Assembly (NCBI GenBank): GCA_003313425.1
Contig: NHZP01000042.1
Coordinates: 62,001-126,000, forward strand
Reading direction: 5' to 3'
Source of the DNA: Pseudopyrenochaeta lycopersici
Lineage: Eukaryota > Ascomycota > Dothideomycetes > Pleosporales > Pseudopyrenochaetaceae
Length of the DNA: 64,000 nt
Part shown: one piece after another, positions 42,986 to 51,440 of the stretch
How the letters are laid out: each line of letters starts with the position of its first letter
Position numbering within the stretch: the first letter of the stretch is position 1
Notes under the pieces: model-generated
The model's input: only the letters and a program-made list of their open reading frames with translations
Told to the model about the DNA's origin: nothing
Database searches by the model: none
Made by a program: the position numbers and the translations under genes

Positions 42986-42997
42986 CTCGCTATGTGA
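41300..42997 (+). CDS. fused LINE protein: Gag-like coiled coil plus RNase H
   Basis: Open frame of 565 codons from ATG 41300 (it extends upstream to 41267 without an ATG). Residues about 1-100 are Pro/Thr-rich and basic. Residues 103-168 form a coiled coil (LIANLKETITQQNSIIAN..., HLKDQIAELHEVIGSLRAQL). DVSRVREDVVEKVATTEAAR begins the ORF1 RNA-binding-like part. Near residue 259 (FRVWRANDS then VPEGHPIKNVLERMKKRC) the sequence jumps to the connection region after RT. RNase H follows with all four acidic sites visible: VFSDASG, HAAELIAI, ASDSKSALQ and PGNEAADRLA. Endonuclease and RT are missing without loss of frame. Either an in-frame deletion product or a selected non-autonomous form. The last residues (LAALAM) come from the foreign junction. 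Confidence 0.88.
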   Translation: MAPSTPDDDPSTPPPAPAKRTRKQTAKALEALHVPATSITATREVRVRSGATTVQLRQNDEPANAQQHPTRYELQPFPSRRASLSPKGASEGESTGLNELRELIANLKETITQQNSIIANQNRIIEDIRSDRATFQSEQRHLKDQIAELHEVIGSLRAQLDTPSIEPQSTPTWAAVAASGRLARPGMALTQSTNSGTTRKEDKRQMVIDVSRVREDVVEKVATTEAARQAIQQGMNGVERLAGATVKDFRVWRANDSVPEGHPIKNVLERMKKRCIRNGTCPKFPLAEAIKTMDLDDAQDLERIDPRPLAPWRQAMFEAIDIGDNEGAKQKIIDLMSAPETVVFSDASGKKSNLGAAAVVLDRQNKIKRSWQTSIGPNKYWSVHAAELIAIYYAMGLAESEHTIDHNGSHQNRRTFTIASDSKSALQAIANPSNKPGQQIVRRILSRVESLRAQGILLRLLWIPAHEGIPGNEAADRLAKEAIGPEAAHAFQRLSSSLKKLHREKLQEEWKAEWQASDKGKHLRGIDNGLPSKRTQKLYGSRQRNRAYLLTQLRTGHSWLAALAM

Positions 42998-42999
42998 GA

Positions 43000-43866
43000 A
43001 GCAGGCGCAGGAGATTGTGCGTCTGGTAGGGTCACATACGCTGGCGCTGATCCAAGCTGGCGCATACATTGCTGGAGGGTACTGCCAACTTCACCAGTAT
43101 CCTGCGAAGTACCAGCAACAGCGCAAGCGGATGCTCAGACATAATCCAAAGCAGGAGCGGTCGAGGTATCTACATGTATACGCCATTCTGTTGCGGTTCT
43201 GCACAATGCTGAGGAGGAGACCGGCGGCGATGCTCTCGATCTGCTCGCTGTATTGTCTATGCTACGCTCGGGCGTGTTTCCGCTGCAGGTCTTCGAAGAT
43301 GCGTGGATAGGCGCCAGACGAGTGCTCGAGGATGAGGATGCGGAGACAGGCGGAATAGACGCTCTGACACAATGGCACGTGTCTCAGCTTCCCAAGTTGG
43401 TGGGTACGCACGAAGACGAGTGGGACAACTATCGACTTGGGGGGGGGGGGGGGGGGGGGGGGCCACTGATCTGCTCGCCTCGCTGTCTCTGGTAACGACG
43501 GGCCATGCTTCGGACGGCCTGGATGGCCTGTCGATGCATCCGCTGGCGCACGCTTGGGCGGGGGACCGGCTGCAGGAGGCACGGCAAGAGCAGGCGTGGG
43601 TTTCAGCTGGCTGCGTGCTTGCACTGTCGCAAGGACAGACGCATACGTGGCAGGTACACGAGAGGGAACTGCGGCCACACGTTCAGGCGTTTCTCGCACT
43701 GAACGTGGACGCGGCCTTCTCGTTTGGACCACAGAAAGAGATATTGGCTATCTTGCTGCAGTGTGGATGGTCACTGAACACAATGAGGGAAGACGCCAGG
43801 CTTGAGGCCCTTCTAGTTGACATCTACGAAGAGCTGCAGCTTACGCCTGAAAGCAAATATAGCTAG
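43000..43866 (+). pseudogene. NB-ARC-type NLR, winged-helix and linker part, with frame breaks
   Basis: Reads in three frames in order: EIVRLVGSHTLALIQAGAYI with YLHVYA; then from about 43185 SVAVLHNAEEETGGDALDLL, VLSMLRSGVFPLQVFEDAW, GGIDALTQWHVSQLPKLVG and DEWDNYRL; then, after 24 G, ATDLLASLSLVT, GLDGLSMHPLAHAWAGDRL, LRPHVQAFLALN and EILAILLQCGWSLNTMREDA, ending at TAG 43864-43866. This is the region between the NB-ARC nucleotide-binding core and the TPR array of fungal NLRs (LPLALDQAGAYI ... SMHPLVHAWA). Start and end are missing, with one frameshift near 43181 and one at the poly-G tract. The left edge is fused to the LINE. Confidence 0.85.
43439..43462. repeat. poly-G tract of 24
   Basis: Uninterrupted run of 24 G inside the NLR fragment, beginning on a codon boundary after CGACTT. 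Confidence 0.95.
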
Positions 43867-44064
43867 CAGTTACAGCTGTCAGGAGCGGATTTGTTATTCA
43901 CCGGTAAATACCACCCACTACACTATCACCTACACGAGGGGGCTATAGCGTGGTCGCCAATAGTACTAAAATTACTTAGAGATCGGTATCAGCGCGTAAT
44001 GCTAGTGAGCGCAGTAGGATTTTGTCAGGCTATTTCGTTCATAGGGATACCCTTACAAAGTCTT

Positions 44065-44674
44065 CTAATAACAACTGCACCTTCCCCCACACCTAAGAGA
44101 ACTGAACTTTCTGAAGTCACACTGCTTATCTTCTGAGCACGATGCCCAATGGCCATTCCCTCGGTCTTGCGCCAGCCAACACCATTGGCCCTCGTTCTTT
44201 TCGTCCGGAGGATTACATCTAGCATAGCACCATTGATCCTTTGAGCAGCCAAAGTTTTTTCCCTTCCAGCATGCTCGTCCCTGTAATTCCTTGGAGCTGG
44301 GTTGTATAAGCGCATTAGCAGGAGAAGTCGAGCCTGAATCCTTGGGGACAATATCTCGTTCGTCAGGGTCGCGGCCTAGAGGATGATCTCTTTTTCCCTC
44401 ATCCGTCTCTAGTATGGTGATCGCTGTCGCAGCTTCATCTCTAAATTCTGGTAGGGTGTGGCCGTTAGGATGTTCTCGGCATATCGTATACTAGTTTATT
44501 GTGTTAGAAATACTGCAATAGCAATAAGAATATAGATAGATTCACATTGGCTGGGTTTCCTCCCTCTGGAATACTCTCAACGCATACATGAGCTAGTTGT
44601 TCCACCTCCTCTTTAGCAATAGCTACATTTGCAGCTACAATAGTAAGAAAGAGTAATTTATATAAGAATGTCAT
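44065..44674 (-). CDS. cysteine-rich secreted protein B (184 aa), paralogue of the gene at 46152
   Basis: Model complement(join(44065..44490,44546..44674)); 55-nt intron, gtgaat donor, ctag acceptor, phase 0. N-terminus MTFLYKLLFLTIVAANVAIA is a classic signal peptide. The mature part has 12 Cys. It shares two blocks with the 46152 protein: CVESIPEGGNPAN with YTICREHPNGHTLP across the intron, and a C-terminal Cys-rich core CWKG, FGCSKDQWCYARC, WCWLAQDRGNGHWASCS, DKQC and RCGGRCSC. It has a linker of about 45 residues (ETDEGKRDHPLGRDPDERD...) that the other lacks. The WCW...WxxCSxDxQC...CGGxC pattern recalls small secreted fungal proteins of the IDI-2-like kind; that is from memory and uncertain. 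An extracellular role, perhaps at a host or competitor interface, is inference. All of exon 2 was read codon by codon without a stop. Confidence 0.85.
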
Positions 44675-45579
44675 TTTTAAAGCTCTAGAGCGAAATACGT
44701 CTAATAGTGAAGGTTACTGTTCTTATTTATTATTTGAATTTAAGAGAGAACAGATAATAATTATATACTATAAGTTAGTGGAGCCAGACTAGGATTGGTG
44801 ACCAGCACAGCCCTAATTTCGGCTTCACCGACTCATTGAGAGTCTAGTATGTTCCTGTCCATTTAATATTTCAGCCTACACGCTAAGACTCCTCAGTGCA
44901 TGGGGCGAGTATGAGGGAGAGATAGTTTACGGAGTAGTTTAAGAAGGTACTTAGAATTTTACTAAAAGGTCACTAAATATAGCACGCCTCATCGAGCAGG
45001 AGCATAATATTCGAGCTATTCTCTGGTTTCCTGCATGAGGCGAAGGAGATAGGATCCGTACGTCTGGCCGTGCTGGTCACAAGTAGGCCTGAGCTGCACA
45101 TCTAACTAAACTTCAAGCGGATGTCCGGCAGCACGTACCGTGATCTAGTGCTGCATGAGGTGTCGAGGAGCATTATCGAGCATGCTGCTTCGCGCGATTT
45201 AGGGTCTGCAATCGTTCGATCCCACACAAACCATCGTACAACATCTGCTGTGAGGCTGCTGCTGACTGCAAGCGTTATAATGTGATTCCAAGCACCGGTA
45301 GAACAATACGAAACAAGTTACTAACGATGCGAAGTTAGCGGGGCTACTGCAGTTAGGTCAGTCTGTTTTACAACGAAACGAAGCGAGTAAATAATAGAGA
45401 GAGTTATCGCAATAGCATTTTCACCTGTAAGCTCAGGAGTAGATTAAGAAATATCCAGCATACATTTTTACTGCTAGCAAGAGATGGCAATGGTGATGCT
45501 GGCGTTGCAAGATTAGTGCAAAGTGGAACTAATTGCGGTATTTTCCATTGCGATAGATTTTCCGTTGCAGGGATTGACG
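44675..45579. other. AT-rich spacer between divergent secreted-protein genes
   Basis: Bidirectional upstream region. The last ~35 bp before each ATG are similar (ttagaNNtatttcgctct... and ...cagctttaaa before ATG), so leaders are also homologous. No other gene recognised in this part. Confidence 0.5.
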
Positions 45580-45966
45580 TTAGACTCGGAAATATAACGG
45601 AATAGCTTGACTTCTATACGAGAAAAAAGCGTGACCGATGCTCGTGGACTTGGCCGGGCGAATTTCCAATGCTTCCTTTACGACTACTCTTGCTTCTTCC
45701 TCCGTATTTGGTGTTCTATTGCGTGACTGCGGCAAAATGTCGTACGGCTTCAGTACTACTTTGATCTCGTTTATGATTTTGTTGAGTGGCTGTGCATTTT
45801 CGGTCACCGTAGCCATTGCTTCCGTTGGAAGGATTCTTAAGGCGCCCTTTATTACGCCGAGGTTTGGGGAATGAGGCACTTTTAGTATAAACGCCACAGT
45901 GTCGTAGATGATGGTCTTTACAAGGTCTGTGGGTACGAGCTGGCCGTTGGCGCGTTGGAGGTGGGC
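45580..45966 (-). CDS. ORF of unknown function between the secreted-protein genes
   Basis: Open on the minus strand from about 45966 to the stop at 45580 (about 128 codons), reading LQRANGQLVPTDLVKTIIYD, GALRILPTEAMATVT, PLNKIINEIKVVLKPYD and ARVVVKEALEI. Regular amphipathic composition suggests real coding history. There is no clear ATG at the start, so it may be a 3' exon or a fragment of a retroelement Gag-like protein. No family assigned. Confidence 0.4.
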   Translation of the reverse strand, partial: AHLQRANGQLVPTDLVKTIIYDTVAFILKVPHSPNLGVIKGALRILPTEAMATVTENAQPLNKIINEIKVVLKPYDILPQSRNRTPNTEEEARVVVKEALEIRPAKSTSIGHAFFSYRSQAIPLYFRV

Positions 45967-46151
45967 TAACTGTTATTCCTTAGCTAATATAGGAAGGTGT
46001 TTGTAGCGCTATGACAATGTACAATTTTCACGGGATATGCTAAGGTGATACTCATAGTATATAAAAATATAGCTAGACCTCCCTCCTCAAATTAAAACAC
46101 AAAATAACAATAACCCCCACTTTTAGATACATTGCTCTACACAGCTTTAAA

Positions 46152-46635
46152 ATGAAATTCTTACCTAGATTATTCTTCCTTGCCGTAGCTACAGCTATTG
46201 CTACAGCTACGCCTATTGCTGAAGAGGAGGTAGGATCACCAGATAATGGATGCGTTGAGAGCATTCCAGAGGGAGAAAACCCAGCGAATGTAAGTATGTA
46301 TTACTGATTATAGTAGTATCTCTAATGTATTGCGCAAGTATACTATATGCCGGGAACATCCTAACGGTCACACCCTACCAAAAGTCAGAGATGATACGAA
46401 TATGCAATCTCGCTCTGAGGGATTACAGGCGCGATCGTGCTGGAAGGGACATATCTGGGGCTGCTCTGAGGATGGGTGGTGCTATGCCAGATGTGATCCG
46501 AAACAATTAGACAAAGGAAAATGGTGTTGGACGGCAGTAGATTATGGAAAGGGTAGATGGGCATCATGCTCGATTGACTCGCAGTGTTCCCTTGTGAAGT
46601 ATCAACTTAAGTGTGGAGGAAAGTGCAGTTGCTAG
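46152..46635 (+). CDS. cysteine-rich secreted protein A (144 aa), paralogue of the gene at 44674
   Basis: Model join(46152..46289,46339..46635); 49-nt intron, gtaagt donor, caag acceptor, phase 0. The acceptor is unusual (AAG), but the paralogue places the exon boundary at the same TATAC. Signal peptide MKFLPRLFFLAVATAIATA. Mature protein with 12 Cys: CVESIPEGENPAN and YTICREHPNGHTLP, then SCWKG, WGCSEDGWCYARC, WCWTAVDYGKGRWASCS, SQC and KCGGKCSC. In the first block 28 of 32 residues equal the paralogue. The stop TAG follows CSC. A TATA-like stretch (tatataaaaatatag) lies about 90 bp upstream. Small size, signal peptide and high Cys content fit an apoplastic effector-like or antimicrobial protein (inference). 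Both copies keep every Cys, which argues for function. Confidence 0.88.
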
Positions 46636-47372
46636 TAGGCTTTGTACGTCTCTTTCCCCGTATGATATTACTTAAGATTGAAACGATAGGTCTCCCTCGA
46701 CCTTCTAACAGCCGCTAATGGAAAATCACAACTAGTGTTATAATTACCTTCCCGCCTGATTTCCAGAGGGCTTTGTTTAATAGCGTAGCCGGACATTTCC
46801 ACTACAGATCCACTACTCAGTCTACATTACTTCTAATAGTCAAGCCATAGTAATATACAATCTCTTAGCTTCACTGACACTCGTTTCAGGTTGCAATTGG
46901 CGTGATTGTCGGGTGAAGCCGTATTCGCTAGAAACTATAGTAGTAACGGTGCAATGCGAAATTAGTGCGCGCGTGCGAGAACATGTATAGATGACACTGA
47001 ATTTTCATACCACTGTTACTTCTGCTTGACAGGAACACCGGGTTTGGCCACCTTGACACTCTCGAGCCGGGGAGGGCAAGGGCAAACATGATCGTATTCC
47101 CAATATAATATATGCACAGGAAGGGGACGAAGCGGCGATTGCATCGGAGTCAGAGGTGAGTTCATCGGCGCCAGTCACAGAAGTAATATCGGGATGAGCA
47201 CCACCTGTCATTCACCCCGAAAACCAAGCTCTTATGTACACTTTATGGCTTTACGTCACAATCAAACCCCAAATTAGCTCGATTTGACGCGATTATTCGA
47301 TCTCACTTCCATCCGTCAACCGCAAACTACGTTATTGTCAGCCACTTAGCTACTACAGTACTAAGCGCCTCC
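46636..47372. other. intergenic, nothing recognised
   Basis: AT-rich to about 46950, then normal composition before the RBR gene. No feature recognised. Confidence 0.4.
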
Positions 47373-48716
47373 ATGGACCCAAAATTAGCTGAACCCGCAC
47401 TTGAGCAGCAGCTTGCCGACATCAACGGCCTCTTCGATCGTCTCTACGGCGAAGCAGACATTCTCGATGGTGATGCGCGTACGACTTTTCAGATGATGCG
47501 ACAGGAACTCGAACAGCAGCCGCAGATCTTGGAAGGCCCAGTCCTGTTACTCGAAATCTTGCGAGAGGAGCATGAGGATCGCGTCGCTTTCTCCAGGCTT
47601 TTAGAAGAAGAGAAGAGGGCGGTCCGCGATCATCAGCTCGCTATGCAACTAGCGGGCCTGACATTCAGCGATACAGATGTTAAGCAAAGCGCTGACTACG
47701 AGGCCTGCCTCTACGGTGCACCCGAGTGTGGTAGCGACGAGCAACGAGCAATGGCACGAGAGCACTACGCAGCGGCTTTCGAGTGCCAGCTCACCCATCG
47801 AGCACCTGTCAACGGAACCAAATCGTCGAGGCTGATGATGTGAACGGCACTACCAAAGCCACGATCCTCGGTTCCGATGCGCTGACCAAGTGCTGCGCAT
47901 GCATGGAGGTTGTCTCTGGTAAAAGCACTCTCACTCTTGAATGCAAGCCGGAGGCCCACACGTACTGTCGAATTTGCCTCGTTAATCTGTTCATCAGCGC
48001 GCTCGAAAACACATCGCTCTTCCCTCCGCGCTGCTGCAAAGTTCCTATTCCGCTGGATACATGCCGCCTCATCCTACCAAAAGAGCTCGTTAAAAACTTT
48101 GATCTCAAGGTTGAAGAGCTCGCGACGCCAAACCCAACGTACTGCCCGAACGCAAAGTGCTCCGAGTTTCTTCGTTCAAAGGATATTAATGCTGATGTTG
48201 GTTCTTGTGTACTCTGCAAGCATAAAACATGTGTCGGTTGTGCAAAGGTGCCGAACATGAGGGCCTTTGTCCCAGCGAACCCCCATGTTCAGCTGCTCAT
48301 GGATGTGGCTAAGCGTAGTAGGTGGCAACAGTGCACGAAGTGCAACAACGGGGTTGAGTTGGAGCAGGGTTGTTTCCATATGACGTAAGTCCCAATGTGC
48401 TTGTAAATGAGATAGACTGTACTGACATATGTAGGTGTCGATGCTGCCACCAGTTCTGCTACTTGTGCGGCGTTCAGTGGAAGGGCTGCACTTGCCCGCA
48501 GTGGGACGAGCATTACCTTACGCGTCCGCTTCCTACTGTTCCCATCGCGCAAGATCGTCCCCAGGCACCGCCCCGACTGCTCGTCATGAGCATAGCTGGC
48601 GACACGTCAACAGTGTGAACTGTCAAGAATGCGGGGCCGACTATCTCCCTTTCGTTATGCGCTGCAGCGGCTGCAACATAGCCAACTGCTGGCGTTGTAT
48701 CAACAACCGTCGGTAG
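47373..48716 (+). pseudogene. RBR (RING-IBR-RING) E3 ubiquitin ligase gene with two frame breaks
   Basis: ATG 47373 opens a helical N-terminal part (LAEPALEQQLADINGLFDRL, FSRLLEEEKRAVRDHQLAMQ). Near 47800 the frame changes (FECQLTHRAP to CQRNQIVEADDV). RING1 follows (CCACMEV...CKPEAHTYCRICL...FPPRCC), then IBR (TYCPNAKCSEFL...CVLCKHKTCVGC), then RING2 (QQCTKCNNGVELEQGCFHM, 50-nt intron 48385-48434, TCRCCHQFCYLCG) with the expected catalytic Cys after HMT. Near 48565 a CCCC run precedes a second frame change leading to HEHSWRHV...CQECGADYLP...CSGCNIANCWRC and stop 48716, a zinc-binding tail. RBR proteins transfer ubiquitin via the RING2 Cys. The two breaks have no plausible intron, so it is a pseudogene unless they are sequence errors. 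Confidence 0.8.
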
Positions 48717-49689
48717 TCGCTAGAGTTGTTACAAACCAGTAGATGATAAGCCACCAGCTGAATGGGAATGAAGAGTATGAACATCGATTGGAGATGATAT
48801 GCACCTTGGAGTTGCCTGTAAAATGCCTGGAATGGGAGACTTGGTACAAGAAATTGGTGAAGTAGGCGTCTCGTACCGCCTTCAGCCCGTCCGTGAATTG
48901 CGACATGGCTGATGTACAATGTAGCTCCGCAGTGGCTATGCAAATGGAGAGAGACCAGAGTTTACTGCGCCTGCTGTGCAGCACAAATAAATAAAGATCA
49001 TGCTTTCAACGGGTCCTCTTATGATAAGAGAGCCCCGATTTAGTATTATGGTAACTTATGTGTTATTTGCTAACTACTAAGCGCAATTTTTGGCTGTTTG
49101 CGCTAGTACAAGCTTACGAGGTGATTATCGTAAATCCTAGTGGAATCATTACCTGACGCAGGGCTGATTTAAACTAGCCAATTACAGGCCTTGCACACGC
49201 CATGTGGAATATGAGGCTACAACTACCTCCATAGGTTGCAGTAAGGTCCTAAGGCTTACAGAACATCTATCGTGTACTATAGTGGACAGCTAAGGCGCGC
49301 TGGTGAAGGGCCACTCTTATGCTACCTAAAAAAAGCTCTCTATTGAGAAAGCTGCGAAAGCAATAAGACACATGTAACTAATTAGTAGGAGAGGTGCTAG
49401 GTGATTAATAAGTATTTACCTTCGAAGATCGTGTTAGCATCCGGCTATATTAACGTGTGCACAGAGTTTAGCTTGCTTGAAATTGAAGTGCCCCTCCAAT
49501 ATTTCTGCCTGGGGGTTTTTTTGTTGTAAGGAGAGATAGTAGATAGTGAATGGCAATCATCAATCAGTGCGTATGAAGATTGCTATGAAGATGTTTGCAT
49601 CGAAATTTGTCAAGTTCGTTTCCCGTGACCCTTGAAGAATCCCTTAATGTATGTACGAATGAATCGCTTGGTGGACAACGACTGGCAAA
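48717..49689. other. AT-rich stretch without a recognised gene
   Basis: No coding region recognised. Leads into the hAT fragment. Confidence 0.4.
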
Positions 49690-49831
49690 GCCCGGTATCC
49701 GCAGCTTGCGCAGATGGCTATCGATATTCTCAGTATTCCGGCAATGAGCGGCGAGCCAGAAAGAATATTTAGTAGATTGGGCATGATGATAACTGACCGC
49801 CGCAATCATCTACAGTGTAGTACAGCACAGG

Positions 49832-49840
<9 letters not shown>
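49690..49840 (+). pseudogene. hAT transposase dimerisation-domain fragment
   Basis: The frame from 49715 reads YPQLAQMAIDILSIPAMSGE and PERIFSRLGMMITDRRNHL, then STAQVID, the hAT C-terminal signature, close to the intact element at 23.5 kb but a different family member. It runs straight into the GATT microsatellite and carries no other hAT domain. Confidence 0.85.
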
Positions 49841-49892
<52 letters not shown>

Positions 49893-49893
49893 T
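49833..49893. repeat. (GATT)n microsatellite
   Basis: About 15 GATT units directly after the hAT codons GTG-ATT-GAT. Confidence 0.97.
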
Positions 49894-51170
49894 TATCCCA
49901 CTCGGTTTCAGCCGCGATTTCTCCGCAGCTATGCCCGGCTGGCGGACGGATGGGTACACTAAATCGGGGTTGCTTAGAGAAGCTCGAGCTCAGAGTTGAG
50001 GTCGTTCGCGGTTGCGTTGCTAGTTCTGAGGAAGTGGACGTTGGAGAGATGGGGCACCGACCCCAGTTCCAAGCTGGGCATCTCCACTCGTTGACACAAC
50101 TCAAATAACTTTGTCCGCAGTCCTGCACCTAGCAAGGCACCTAACTGATCCAGTAGATCGATATTTGCGAATATCTCCCTCGAGCTTGAGCTCCGCGTCA
50201 TCCGCAGATGGCTCGCCACACATCTTCGTCCTGCTCATACCGTCTGCCCTTAGACCGCGCCGCAACCGCTAGCAACCGCTCAATCTTCGCACGTGAGTCG
50301 TCACTCGCCATAACACTGAGTGCATATCCACTAGCCTTCGACTAGGCACACTGAGCGCAAGGGAACGATGTTTTGTCGTGCAATGGCTACATGAAGATGC
50401 TTTGGAACACGGTGCAGTAAAGTCAGGAGGCATACAGCGCCGCCGACTCCACTGGACTGCACCTAAGGCGCGAAAAAGGTACTTGCGTCTTCCCATCACC
50501 CGCTCTCGTCGGGGGCTTTCCGTAATCTCGCGACTAATTCTGGCTGCTAGCACTCACTGACTCAACCGCGCACTCTGATCAGCCTTTCTAGGCCCCATCT
50601 CCCATTTCCTTGCGCCCTTTTGCCTCCGCCACGCAGATTGCCCACTGAGGGCCATACTAGCCCATCAGGCCTCGTGACCATCCCGTCTGGCTTTAATCGT
50701 ACGAAAGATGGTCGCATGTTATACCTGAAGACGTATTTTTTTTTTCGTGTCCGAATGAACTAGAGGTATAGCGCGAGCTGACAGTGTTTGGCCGTGCCTC
50801 TCGAACAACTCCGCTTGCCAAGGTTGAGATTGCCTGTCAAGGTTCACAAGTTTGCAAGATGAGTAAAGGGAAACGGGGACCCGCAGTGATCATTTGTTGC
50901 GGTGCGTTAGCAAGCGATATTCGAAGTTGCATTGGATATTTTCCTATACAGAAGACTCGCTTCTACCATGTCAAACTATAGCACCTCTCTACAACCCTAG
51001 AGATTGCAGTGCTCATGTAGAGAGCCGTTCGTTGTTTGACCATACGACAGCTGTATCACCAAAACATATCGAACCTTACCACCTTCCTATGTGTTTGCAA
51101 CAATGGCGTTCTCCTTGTGTCACTAAACCCACTTGCCCAAGTGCAAGCTTCGACTTCAATTTTTCTATGA
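49894..51170. other. 1.3 kb without a recognised gene
   Basis: 50856-50930 weakly matches 9299-9370. Short ORFs carry no family features. Confidence 0.35.
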
Positions 51171-51440
51171 CAACATCAAATCATACCTCATCATCTTCCA
51201 TCTTATCTCGAGCATAGTCTAGAAGCGATTCGTCAACAATAGAGCTCTGGTCCATGTTAGAAACGGCATTGCCGAGATTGGCCACCTACTAAGACAAGGG
51301 AGCGCATCTTGAACCGAATGATTTCACAAGAAATGTGATGGTACAAAAATCAATAGTCTAAGAAGAATACATAGATACAAAGAGCACATTCAGGTAGTAA
51401 GATGAGAAAAGGCAAATGTTTTGGTCTTTATGAAAGAACC
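51171..51440. repeat. dispersed partial gene duplication (partner 2631-2880)
   Basis: Carries exon 1 (51290-51307), intron 1 and exon 2 (51187-51246) of the small minus-strand gene at 2456-2767. Splice donors, branch site and acceptor of intron 1 are kept. It breaks off in intron 2, so the third exon is missing. Confidence 0.85.

Noticed and set aside
43262..43732. Minus-strand Pro-rich ORF
   Set aside because: It is the antisense of the NLR fragment and its poly-Pro comes from the G tract.
49769..50128. Minus-strand ORF with INQS repeats
   Set aside because: The repeats are the GATT microsatellite translated; flanking residues have no family features.
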